This document shows, piece by piece, positions 14,730 to 20,988 of a DNA stretch of 21,168 nt (positions within the stretch are counted from its first letter, which is position 1; the number at the start of each line of letters is the position of its first letter). The notes under the pieces are model-generated. The model did no database searches. It was not told the origin of the DNA and worked only from the letters and a program-made list of their open reading frames with translations. Made by a program: the position numbers and the translations under genes. This DNA is from RYN-417 sp043743105. GTDB lineage: Bacteria > Patescibacteriota > Saccharimonadia > Saccharimonadales > JACDBH01. Location of the stretch: NCBI GenBank assembly GCA_043743105.1, contig JAYTXD010000019.1, positions 1-21,168 on the forward strand. The letters are read 5' to 3'.

Positions 14730-14738
14730 TGGTACAAT
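14730..14738 (+). promoter_or_regulatory. Extended -10 promoter of the cassette genes
   Basis: TGG-TACAAT lies 6 bases before the ATG at 14745, so the transcript should begin at the start codon. It sits just inside the left repeat arm, so the cassette carries its own promoter. No well-spaced -35 was found. Confidence 0.5.
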
Positions 14739-14744
14739 CAACCC

Positions 14745-15389
14745 ATGAAATATAATATCAAAAATAAGAATACAAAGTGGGCGCTTGTGATTTTGGCAAG
14801 CCTTGTCTTCATTATTGCTATACCGCTACCCTTAAAACCAAGTCTTTGGACGTTTCTTCATCGTCAAAGGTTAAACGCCACACTCTCAACCTTTACAGAA
14901 CCTCTGTATGTAACCGACCAGACCGAGCAAAGTGATTTTGGTTTTCAAACTTATCTAGGCTGGAAAAATTCTTACTGGGTACGTGGCTTTGCTAAGAACT
15001 CTGATCATTCTGGCGGATATTACTATATTCAAGCTAGTAAAACAGGCCTATTCGGCGAATCTGACGAAGGGCCATCAGCTTTTGATATGGCACCCATTAA
15101 ACAAGCGTTTGAACAGACCTGCAAGCCACACATTAGCGGTATCGAGATATGCGAAGTACTTGAGCCTAAGCAGTATGTTGCAAAATACCAAGTACAAGAG
15201 GCCTACCTACTAAGTGATATTACTCAAAAAGTTTTTAACAAAGATAAGCTTGACCCTGCAAAATATCCTTACCCGCACGATTACATAGCACCCACGGAAG
15301 ACCAAATACAATACATAGCTGACGTAATGCTAAAAGCCAAACCAAAACCAATAGCAGATGTAAAAAAACATTTTAAGCCAGAGTTTTAA
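14745..15389 (+). CDS. Membrane-anchored protein of unknown function (cassette gene 1)
   Basis: Family not recognised. The 214-residue product has a basic start (MKYNIKNKNTK), one hydrophobic anchor (about 12-30, ending in PLPLKP) and a predicted outside domain rich in aromatic residues (GWKNSYWVRGFAK, SGGYYYIQASKTG), with two cysteines (126 and 136) that could form a disulfide. The C-terminal part is charged and proline-containing (KPKPIADVKKHFKPEF). The ATG at 14745 is chosen over one at 14661 because the longer reading begins inside the repeat arm and a -10 box lies 6 bases before 14745; no Shine-Dalgarno is present. The kinase gene starts 7 bases after its stop, so the two form an operon. 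A role at the cell surface is inference. Confidence 0.75.
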   Translation: MKYNIKNKNTKWALVILASLVFIIAIPLPLKPSLWTFLHRQRLNATLSTFTEPLYVTDQTEQSDFGFQTYLGWKNSYWVRGFAKNSDHSGGYYYIQASKTGLFGESDEGPSAFDMAPIKQAFEQTCKPHISGIEICEVLEPKQYVAKYQVQEAYLLSDITQKVFNKDKLDPAKYPYPHDYIAPTEDQIQYIADVMLKAKPKPIADVKKHFKPEF

Positions 15390-15396
15390 GGCAATT

Positions 15397-17259
15397 ATGA
15401 AACCACGAGAAATTGTTCAAGATGCAGCTTTCAGAGCCCTTGAAGGTGAAGTGTTGCCCGGCGAAAGAATACCTCAAGCTATGTTTCGTATCATTAGTGA
15501 TGAGATGCATCTTGAGAATTTCTCTCTAGATCTTGAGAATTTCTCTCTAGATAACGCTAAAGAGCTAAGAGATAATTTGAAACATACATCTGGTGACGAA
15601 GCCGAGCGTGCAGTAGGAGTTGCAAAATCATTAAAAGGTCTGCGCGGACAAGCATATGGGCTTTACGAAACTTTCTCTGATGGTTCTATTTCGGAAATTG
15701 AACAAGAGGGTGAGGCTCTAACTGCTTCGATCATCAATGGCGTTGTATCTTATGCAGAAGCATACCCAAATACTCCAGATAAAGATATGAACGATAAATT
15801 CGTAGAAGCATTCAAGACAGCATTTAAGCCGAGCGATGACTCAAACGCAAAGCTACGGAGTGCTCATGTAGCAACAGAAATAATTACACCGTACTTCTCT
15901 GAACGTATTGTGGCAGTTGACTGGTCATCAAACAAATCTGCATTATCTGGAATTAAGAAAATTGCTGCGGACTTCAAGATATTTGGCTCGTTGTATCATT
16001 CGATTGCACCGGTAGTGGAGCATGGATTTGACGCAGATGAGAGTTTACATAAGGAACTAGCTGAAAAACTATTTAGTATAGGTCCTCTTTTCGCAAAAAC
16101 AGGTCAGGCACTAGCTGGTGTGTCTGGTGCTGCTTCAAGTGAAGCACAATCAAAATTCTTGGCAAATGTTGGGAGGGCTCTGCAGGAAGGCATAGCACAA
16201 CCAACGCACTCAGACCTTGCACAAATGAGAAAAGAACTACCACAAGGAATAGAATGTGACGATGTGATTAGTAGCGCCTCAATTGCGCACATATTGCGAG
16301 TACATAATACGCAGGGCATGGAGATGGCTGTCAAGGTCAAAAGAGACAATATTGATGGAGCTATCACTGATAATGTACGAGCTTACCAGCTACTAGTTGA
16401 TATTGCTGAAGCATTTGTACGAAGTCATGCTGGCGATAGCGCATTCACAACAAATCTTGACGTTATTACCAAGGCGTTACCTTTCGCTCTACGCATGCTT
16501 GAAGATGATATTCGCAAGGAACTCGATACGGTTGCAGAGGCAGACGCACAAATATTGGCAATTGATAAATTTCAACAACTACCAGAGATTGTAATACCTA
16601 AAGTATATAAAGATATATCTGATAATCGACATCTATTTATGGACATCGAGCCAGCTGAACGCATTGATGAATTACCTGCAAATCCTCAAACCTTGAAAAA
16701 TCTTATGGTCTTCGGTCTTCAGATGTGGAAAAAGAAAATGTGGCATGCCGACCTACACCCTGGGAATATTAAAGCACGCACTGATGGAACTATCGTTGTT
16801 TACGACTGGGCAAAACCTATAGAGCTGTCCCCAAAATTTATGCGGGATATAGTATCTTTTGTCAGAGCTGTGTCTACAGGAAAACCTAAGAAAGTAGCAA
16901 AAGCCTACCAGCGTATTCAAAGTGATGATTACGAGCAAGTTGATAATGAAGCCGTCGCATTAATTGCACATGATGTATTTGAATCAACGCCTAACGGTAG
17001 CATACGCAAGAATAAGTCGATTCAACGCTTTGTCATGGCTATGGGTATACGACACCAAAGTACACTAGATTTTAAGTATGCTTCGTTCATGAGAAGTACT
17101 ACTGCTTTTGCGACGGTTGTAAAAACAGAGCTGTCGAAGCCCGAGTATGGCGGTAAGTTTGGTCAAGCATCGGCAGTCACTAGAGCCACAATCAGTGCAT
17201 TTGGCAGAGTATATCTGAGTCGAAAGAAACGGCAAACAACTACTGTAGCCAATGATTAG
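15397..17259 (+). CDS. AarF/UbiB (ABC1/COQ8) family atypical kinase (cassette gene 2)
   Basis: Protein-kinase-like ATPase of the family that supports quinone synthesis or lipid homeostasis in other organisms; its substrate here is unknown. In the 620-residue protein the family motifs lie in order: KxGQ (KTGQ, 234-237), the VAIK-type lysine in AVKVK (Lys313), a conserved acidic segment EDDIRKELD (369-377), the hinge-like LFMDIEPAERID, the catalytic loop HADLHPGN (450-457) and the metal motif DWA (470-472) in place of DFG. These suggest an active ATP-binding fold. The N-terminal ~210 residues are helical and not recognised, and contain a 7-residue tandem duplication (39-52). Quinone synthesis genes are not visible nearby. 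A weak Shine-Dalgarno (AAGG) precedes the ATG. Confidence 0.9.
   Translation: MKPREIVQDAAFRALEGEVLPGERIPQAMFRIISDEMHLENFSLDLENFSLDNAKELRDNLKHTSGDEAERAVGVAKSLKGLRGQAYGLYETFSDGSISEIEQEGEALTASIINGVVSYAEAYPNTPDKDMNDKFVEAFKTAFKPSDDSNAKLRSAHVATEIITPYFSERIVAVDWSSNKSALSGIKKIAADFKIFGSLYHSIAPVVEHGFDADESLHKELAEKLFSIGPLFAKTGQALAGVSGAASSEAQSKFLANVGRALQEGIAQPTHSDLAQMRKELPQGIECDDVISSASIAHILRVHNTQGMEMAVKVKRDNIDGAITDNVRAYQLLVDIAEAFVRSHAGDSAFTTNLDVITKALPFALRMLEDDIRKELDTVAEADAQILAIDKFQQLPEIVIPKVYKDISDNRHLFMDIEPAERIDELPANPQTLKNLMVFGLQMWKKKMWHADLHPGNIKARTDGTIVVYDWAKPIELSPKFMRDIVSFVRAVSTGKPKKVAKAYQRIQSDDYEQVDNEAVALIAHDVFESTPNGSIRKNKSIQRFVMAMGIRHQSTLDFKYASFMRSTTAFATVVKTELSKPEYGGKFGQASAVTRATISAFGRVYLSRKKRQTTTVAND
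15511..15552 (+). repeat. Perfect tandem 21-base duplication
   Basis: Two identical 21-base units (15511-15531, 15532-15552) inside the kinase gene encode LENFSLD twice in a row. The duplication keeps the frame; identity of the two copies suggests that it is recent. Confidence 0.95.
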
Positions 17260-17268
17260 AAGAATCAG

Positions 17269-17518
17269 TCAAACCTCACCGTTTCTGCCCTCTTGGGCAG
17301 CCGACCCGCCAGCCCTGAATTTTAACCATATTGTTCTGAAAAAGATTCGGTGGGGGAAGTTCCGGACAATCAAAATCCAGGGCTGGCGGGGCGGATCAGC
17401 CTTTGGCTGGCAAACGGCGGGGTTTCATTCAGCAGTTTTTCTCAAAATAGGTTCTAGCCTCGTTGTACATAGACACCAACTAAAAAGTCTAGGCTTATGC
17501 CTAGACTTTTTAGTTGGT
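17269..17518. repeat. Right inverted repeat arm
   Basis: Reverse complement of the left arm (see 14447-14707). It also holds a 13-bp inverted repeat, CCCGCCAGCCCTG (17305-17317) with CAGGGCTGGCGGG (17378-17390). In the left arm the counterpart of the first of these segments is changed (ATGCTGTC for GGGCTGGC), so the fold is intact only here. The inner end lies 9 bases after the kinase stop codon. Confidence 0.9.
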
Positions 17519-17519
17519 G
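17474..17519. terminator. Terminal palindrome, right copy, and tRNA-Leu terminator
   Basis: Palindrome with 21-base arms (CACCAACTAAAAAG...CTTTTTAGTTGGTG) around TTAT. On the minus strand it begins within the encoded CCA end of tRNA-Leu and supplies a hairpin with a T5 tract, so it can terminate the tRNA transcript; on the plus strand it can terminate the cassette operon. Bases 17475-17519 are identical to 14447-14491 in the same orientation. Confidence 0.85.
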
Positions 17520-17599
17520 CGAGAGGAGGGACTTGAACCCTCAATCCTTGTGAGAACAACATTTTAAGTGTTGCGCGTATACCATTCCGCCACTCTCGC
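17515..17599 (-). tRNA. tRNA-Leu(UAA)
   Basis: Acceptor stem GCGAGAG/CTCTCGC, D arm GCGGAATGGTATACGC, anticodon stem CAACA/TGTTG with loop CTTAAAA (anticodon TAA, 17564-17566), a long class II variable arm (TTCTCACAAGGATT), T arm GAGGG-TTCAAGT-CCCTC, discriminator A and encoded CCA. The 85-base length fits tRNA-Leu. The CCA bases are part of the cassette's terminal palindrome. Confidence 0.96.
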
Positions 17600-17816
17600 A
17601 TGTGCAACCTTCTTATTTTTACCACGATGTGTAGGCTGAAGGCTACGACAATTTGGACAAAGTATTCGTAAATTTTAATCCTATTATATCTGTTATATGT
17701 ACATAATTACCGCCCGCAGGGATATGACTAAGCTTAATCAGAACCATTCTTATGTTCTTTGACTCAGCTACTGCAGCTGTAAGCTCTTCACTTGTCCAGC
17801 GCCTTCTTCTTCCCAT
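17600..17816 (-). pseudogene. Remnant of an HNH endonuclease gene
   Basis: An ATG at 17816 opens 57 codons. The product resembles the N-terminus of a common HNH endonuclease family (RRRWTSEELTAAVAESKNIRMVLIKL, then PAGGNYVHI). That frame stops at 17643, but a second frame reads NLRILCPNCRSLQ then THRGKNKK, the typical C-terminal end of the same family (LRxLCPNC...GKN), with its CPNC codons at 17648-17659. The middle part that would hold the catalytic DHxNG-type segment is deleted and the frame is lost, so the gene is dead. It has a TATAAT box 9 bases before its ATG. It sits between tRNA-Cys and tRNA-Leu, next to the cassette. Confidence 0.75.
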
Positions 17817-17825
17817 AATGCGAAC

Positions 17826-17831
17826 ATTATA
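17826..17831 (-). promoter_or_regulatory. -10 box of the HNH remnant
   Basis: TATAAT on the minus strand lies 9 bases before the ATG with no Shine-Dalgarno between; a TATACA sits at the -35 position with 16 bases spacing (4 of 6 matches). It could now serve as a promoter for tRNA-Leu downstream. Confidence 0.5.
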
Positions 17832-17876
17832 CCTCTAGCCATACTCGTGTATACCTATAATTGTAAATGTAATAAA

Positions 17877-17950
17877 TGGAGGCACCTATGGGAGTCGCAC
17901 CCATCTACGAGGTTTTGCAGACCTCTGCCTAACTGCTCGGCCAAGGCGCC
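17877..17950 (-). tRNA. tRNA-Cys(GCA)
   Basis: Acceptor stem GGCGCCT/AGGTGCC, anticodon stem GAGGT/ACCTC with loop CTGCAAA (anticodon GCA, 17916-17918), T arm with TGGG-TGCGACT-CCCA, discriminator U and encoded CCA. 74 bases. The discriminator U is the identity base expected of tRNA-Cys. Confidence 0.96.
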
Positions 17951-17967
17951 ATTACAGCAACAGGAAT

Positions 17968-17997
17968 ATTATACTGTCTCTGACAGATATCTGCCAG
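17968..17997 (-). promoter_or_regulatory. Promoter of tRNA-Cys
   Basis: On the minus strand CTGGCA (17992-17997, 4 of 6) and TATAAT (17968-17973) are 18 bases apart. Transcription would start about 10 bases before the tRNA 5' end at 17950. Confidence 0.6.
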
Positions 17998-18070
17998 TTG
18001 TATTGCCTGATCGTAAGACATTTTTGTCGTATATTTTGCATAATCAAGCAGTACAGGTACTCTATACAGT

Positions 18071-20002
18071 ATGTCATCACGTGTACGTAACCGATCAAAA
18101 GCTGGATTGTTCGGCCTATCTGTAGGAGCACTCGGCATTGTCTTCGGGGATATAGGCACTAGCCCCCTCTATGCAGTAAACCAAATTTTCTTTGGGCGCG
18201 CACATATCGTGCACTCTACTAGCAACGTCTTGAGTCTTATTTCATTAGTATTATGGTCACTTATACTGGTCGTTACCTTTAAATACATCCTTTGGGTCCT
18301 AAGGGCCGATAACGAGGGTGAAGGTGGTGTGTTTGCCTTGTTTGCCCTACTAAAAGCCCAAAAAACCAAGCTTATTTTGCTAATTTCTTCACTGTTAATT
18401 ATTGCTGCGGGGCTTTTGTTTGGCGACGGCATTATAACCCCTGCTATTAGTGTACTTTCGGCCGTCGAAGGCCTCAAAGTTGTAAGCCCAGGAATGGCAC
18501 CGTTTATAATCCCTGTTACGCTCGCTATTTTAACTGGTCTATTTGCTATACAATCCCGCGGTACTCAAAAGATCGGGAAACTGTTTGGCCCAATTATTCT
18601 TATTTGGTTTGTAACTATTGCGTTATTAGGCACCCGACAAGTTTTGGTTGCGCCAGAGATCTTAAAAGCTTTTAACCCCGTCTACGCAGTCCACGCTTTT
18701 ACGCTTTTTCCTTTCGCAAAACTCTTGATTGTTCTTGGGTCTGTAATGTTGGTCGTTACTGGTGGCGAAGCCCTGTGTGCCGACATGGGTCACTTTGGAC
18801 GTCTACCAATTCGCGTTAGCTGGTTTAGCGTTGTTATGCCGTGCCTTATGCTTAATTACCTTGGTCAGGGGGCCTTTTTACTACGTGGTAATGTAATTGT
18901 GGGCGACAATCTTTTTTATAGCCTTGTGCCTTCTTCGCTACTAATACCAGTCGTGTTATTAGCCAGCATGGCCACCGTAATTGCCAGTCAAGCCTTAATT
19001 TCTGGGGCCTTCAGCCTTGCTGCACAGGGCGTTAACCTGGGGCTTTTGCCTCGTTTACGCGTTCAGCACACTCACGAACTTCACGCTGGACAAATCTATA
19101 TTTCTTTTGTTAATTGGTCGTTATACGTCGGCTGCGTACTGCTAGTTATAGCATTTGGTAGCAGCGCTCGGCTGGCCAGTGCCTATGGACTTGCCGTTTC
19201 GGGCGTAATGGTTATAACGACCCTAAGTATGATCTTAATCGCCCAAAAGCTCTGGAGGTGGTCAAAACTTGCCAGCCTTGCACTATTTGTACCATTATTA
19301 GGCCTCGACTTACTCTTTTTAACTGCTAATAGTCTCAAATTCTTCGACGGTGGCTATGTTCCATTCGGCATTGGTTTATCGCTATACATTATTATGGTCA
19401 CCTGGCGTTGGGGCAAACGCTACTGGAACGCCACACTTGACGACTTTTCGACCATTACTATGGCTGACGTTTTAGAGCTTAAGCAGCACCAGAGCTACTC
19501 GTCAGAACGCAGCTTGCTGATTTTGACCAACCACCACGCCACCAAACTTACAGACAAAGTACCACCACTTCTAGAGCTGTTTATTAACCGCTACCACACT
19601 TTACCCGAGCATATTATTAACCTCACAGTTCTGCGTACCCGTACCCCATATGTCAGCGATGAAGAACGCTACAGTATAACTGAGTTCGAAAACGACCATG
19701 AAAAAGGAGCCAGCCTGCTTTCTATCTCTGCAAAGTTTGGCTTTTTAGAGCAGCCAGATGTCGAAAAGGTCATACGCGACATTGCCAGCGACCAAAACCT
19801 CACTCCTAACGACAATATGAAAGATTGGATTATTAGCGTAGCCCGTGAGCGCATTATTGCCCAGCAGTCCAACTTGTTCTTACGCCTTCGTACTATCCTT
19901 TATAGTATTCTGGTCAATAACGCCACTCCCTCATATGAGTATTACGGTATGGGCGAAGACTCCCGTCTAAATGCCGAGCTCATTGCTGTTAGAATATCCT
20001 AA
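18071..20002 (+). CDS. kup: Kup-type potassium uptake permease
   Basis: Proton-coupled K+ importer of the KUP/HAK/KT family in the cytoplasmic membrane. The 643-residue protein has the family length. The first helix carries the signature GALGIVFGDIGTSPLYA (18-34), the second region FGDGIITPAISVLSAVEGL, and later LGQGAFLL and the helix around FDGGYVPFGIGL. About twelve hydrophobic segments run to about residue 440, followed by a ~200-residue cytoplasmic domain. The N-terminus before the signature is short and basic (SSRVRNRSKAG). The ATG has no Shine-Dalgarno; a weak TACTCT box 7 bases upstream might give a leaderless message. It is a single-gene unit, convergent with the pilin-like gene, 12 bases apart. 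Confidence 0.95.
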   Translation: MSSRVRNRSKAGLFGLSVGALGIVFGDIGTSPLYAVNQIFFGRAHIVHSTSNVLSLISLVLWSLILVVTFKYILWVLRADNEGEGGVFALFALLKAQKTKLILLISSLLIIAAGLLFGDGIITPAISVLSAVEGLKVVSPGMAPFIIPVTLAILTGLFAIQSRGTQKIGKLFGPIILIWFVTIALLGTRQVLVAPEILKAFNPVYAVHAFTLFPFAKLLIVLGSVMLVVTGGEALCADMGHFGRLPIRVSWFSVVMPCLMLNYLGQGAFLLRGNVIVGDNLFYSLVPSSLLIPVVLLASMATVIASQALISGAFSLAAQGVNLGLLPRLRVQHTHELHAGQIYISFVNWSLYVGCVLLVIAFGSSARLASAYGLAVSGVMVITTLSMILIAQKLWRWSKLASLALFVPLLGLDLLFLTANSLKFFDGGYVPFGIGLSLYIIMVTWRWGKRYWNATLDDFSTITMADVLELKQHQSYSSERSLLILTNHHATKLTDKVPPLLELFINRYHTLPEHIINLTVLRTRTPYVSDEERYSITEFENDHEKGASLLSISAKFGFLEQPDVEKVIRDIASDQNLTPNDNMKDWIISVARERIIAQQSNLFLRLRTILYSILVNNATPSYEYYGMGEDSRLNAELIAVRIS

Positions 20003-20014
20003 CTTTTATGCTAT

Positions 20015-20320
20015 TTAAAATGCAGCCATCTGAGAGTCAAGCTGAGCTGTGTCAATACTATTGCTACCACTTGGGTCGGTTGCATCCAGGGCTTTAGTAG
20101 ACTTATCGAGGTCACCGGTGGTTTTAACAATGCTTGGTGCTTTTGACACATCATTTGCCTTAGCCGAGCTGTTTATGGTTTGGCTTGAATCTGAGCTAGT
20201 AGTTTTTGACTTATTTCGGTTGTATACCTTATATCCTGACACACCTACTATAGACACCACTAGCAATATTATTACCAGTTCGATAACTGAAAAACCTAAT
20301 TGATTGGTACGAATACGCAT
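20015..20320 (-). CDS. Small type IV pilin-like protein
   Basis: Likely a minor pilin or pseudopilin exported to the surface. The 101-residue protein has a class III signal: a short positive leader (MRIRTNQLG), the cleavage point G9|F10 and the conserved Glu at mature position 5 (E14 in FSVIELV), leading into a hydrophobic helix to about residue 29. The remaining ~70 residues are low-complexity, rich in Ser, Thr, Asp and Lys, with no cysteine and no visible globular fold, so the head is very small. It follows the secreted protein gene after 2 bases and is the second gene of that pair. Pilus assembly genes are not in the window; twitching or attachment to a host is inference. Confidence 0.85.
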   Translation of the reverse strand: MRIRTNQLGFSVIELVIILLVVSIVGVSGYKVYNRNKSKTTSSDSSQTINSSAKANDVSKAPSIVKTTGDLDKSTKALDATDPSGSNSIDTAQLDSQMAAF

Positions 20321-20322
20321 GA

Positions 20323-20988
20323 TTAGTTACTCTCCGTTTTGGTGTTGTCGGTAGTAGCCTCGGTGCTTTGTACAGACTTTACGCCCTTTATAAGGTTTTT
20401 AACGGCTGTCTTGTACTCTTTTAAGGCTGCGATTTCGCTCTTGAGCTGTTCTTTAAAGCTTGATGCAACTCCTTTTGGATCACTTCCATCACACTTAAAT
20501 GTCACACTTGTAGCTTTTATAGCATTTACGGCTGCTTGGGCGGCTGCTTGTTTTGCATTAACGACAGCAACAAGCGCATCATAATTGCTTAATGTTTTGC
20601 CCTTAGCAACATAAAATGCCTTAGTTTTAGTAGCGATGGAGGTAAACAAATCCAACTGTTTTTGGCCTCGATCGCTCATACGGCTTAGCGAATTATTTAT
20701 TACTGTCTCTCGCTTTTGGCATGCCTTAAGCTTGGCCTCTGTAGATAGTTTCTTTTTATCACTTGCGCTCTTTTGCTCAGTGCTGTTCTCTGTTTCGTGG
20801 GTATTGGTCGTTTGATCTTCGGTCGTTGTCTCGTTCTCTCTGTGCGTGGTGGTGCTACTAGTATTAGTTGCATTGGTAGATTCTGTGCTATCAGACCCTC
20901 GCGCATAAACACTTAAAGTTGGGCCAACTGCCAGCAATACTGCCACCATACTGATGGTTGCGATGCTTATCCGTTTTATTATGTTCAT
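20323..20988 (-). CDS. Secreted Ser/Thr-rich protein with helical domain
   Basis: Function not recognised. The 221-residue protein has an N-terminal Sec-type signal (MNIIKRISIATISMVAVLLAV) with a probable cleavage after VYA (residue 29). Residues 31-75 form a Ser/Thr/Asn/Glu stretch with repeated TT and STT units. The rest is mostly helical and Ala/Lys-rich (VNAKQAAAQAAVNAIKAT; FKEQLKSEIAALKEYKTAVKNLI), with two cysteines (90 and 166) that could pair. The C-terminus is again Thr/Glu-rich. A Shine-Dalgarno (AAGGA) precedes the ATG. It is co-transcribed with the pilin-like gene, and a joint role at the cell surface is likely but inferred. Confidence 0.8.
   Translation of the reverse strand: MNIIKRISIATISMVAVLLAVGPTLSVYARGSDSTESTNATNTSSTTTHRENETTTEDQTTNTHETENSTEQKSASDKKKLSTEAKLKACQKRETVINNSLSRMSDRGQKQLDLFTSIATKTKAFYVAKGKTLSNYDALVAVVNAKQAAAQAAVNAIKATSVTFKCDGSDPKGVASSFKEQLKSEIAALKEYKTAVKNLIKGVKSVQSTEATTDNTKTESN

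Larger units (their letters stand above)
14447..17519. mobile_element. Inverted-repeat cassette inserted at tRNA-Leu
   Basis: A 3.07-kb segment bounded by two long inverted repeats (14447-14707 and 17269-17518) and by identical 45-bp direct copies of a palindrome (14447-14491, 17475-17519), the right one starting in the CCA end of tRNA-Leu. Inside are two plus-strand genes: a membrane-anchored protein of unknown function and an AarF/UbiB-like kinase, whose stop codon lies 9 bases before the right arm. Flanking genes run on the minus strand. No transposase, integrase or resolvase is encoded, so it would need enzymes in trans, or it is a fixed relic. The mobile nature is inferred from structure alone. 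Confidence 0.6.

Noticed and set aside
14661..14744. Upstream start for cassette gene 1
   Set aside because: The extra 28 residues would be encoded by the repeat arm and the -10 box region; the ATG at 14745 fits the promoter and a normal signal-anchor.
17425..17625. Minus-strand open frame reading MREWRNGIRATLKMLFSQGLRVQVPP
   Set aside because: It is a translation of the tRNA-Leu gene and the cassette arm, not a protein.
17929..18159. Minus-strand open frame of 76 codons over the tRNA-Cys and the Kup start
   Set aside because: Overlaps a tRNA and the conserved first helix of Kup; no ribosome binding site. Part of it (about 17960-18070) looks somewhat protein-like but matches no family I know.
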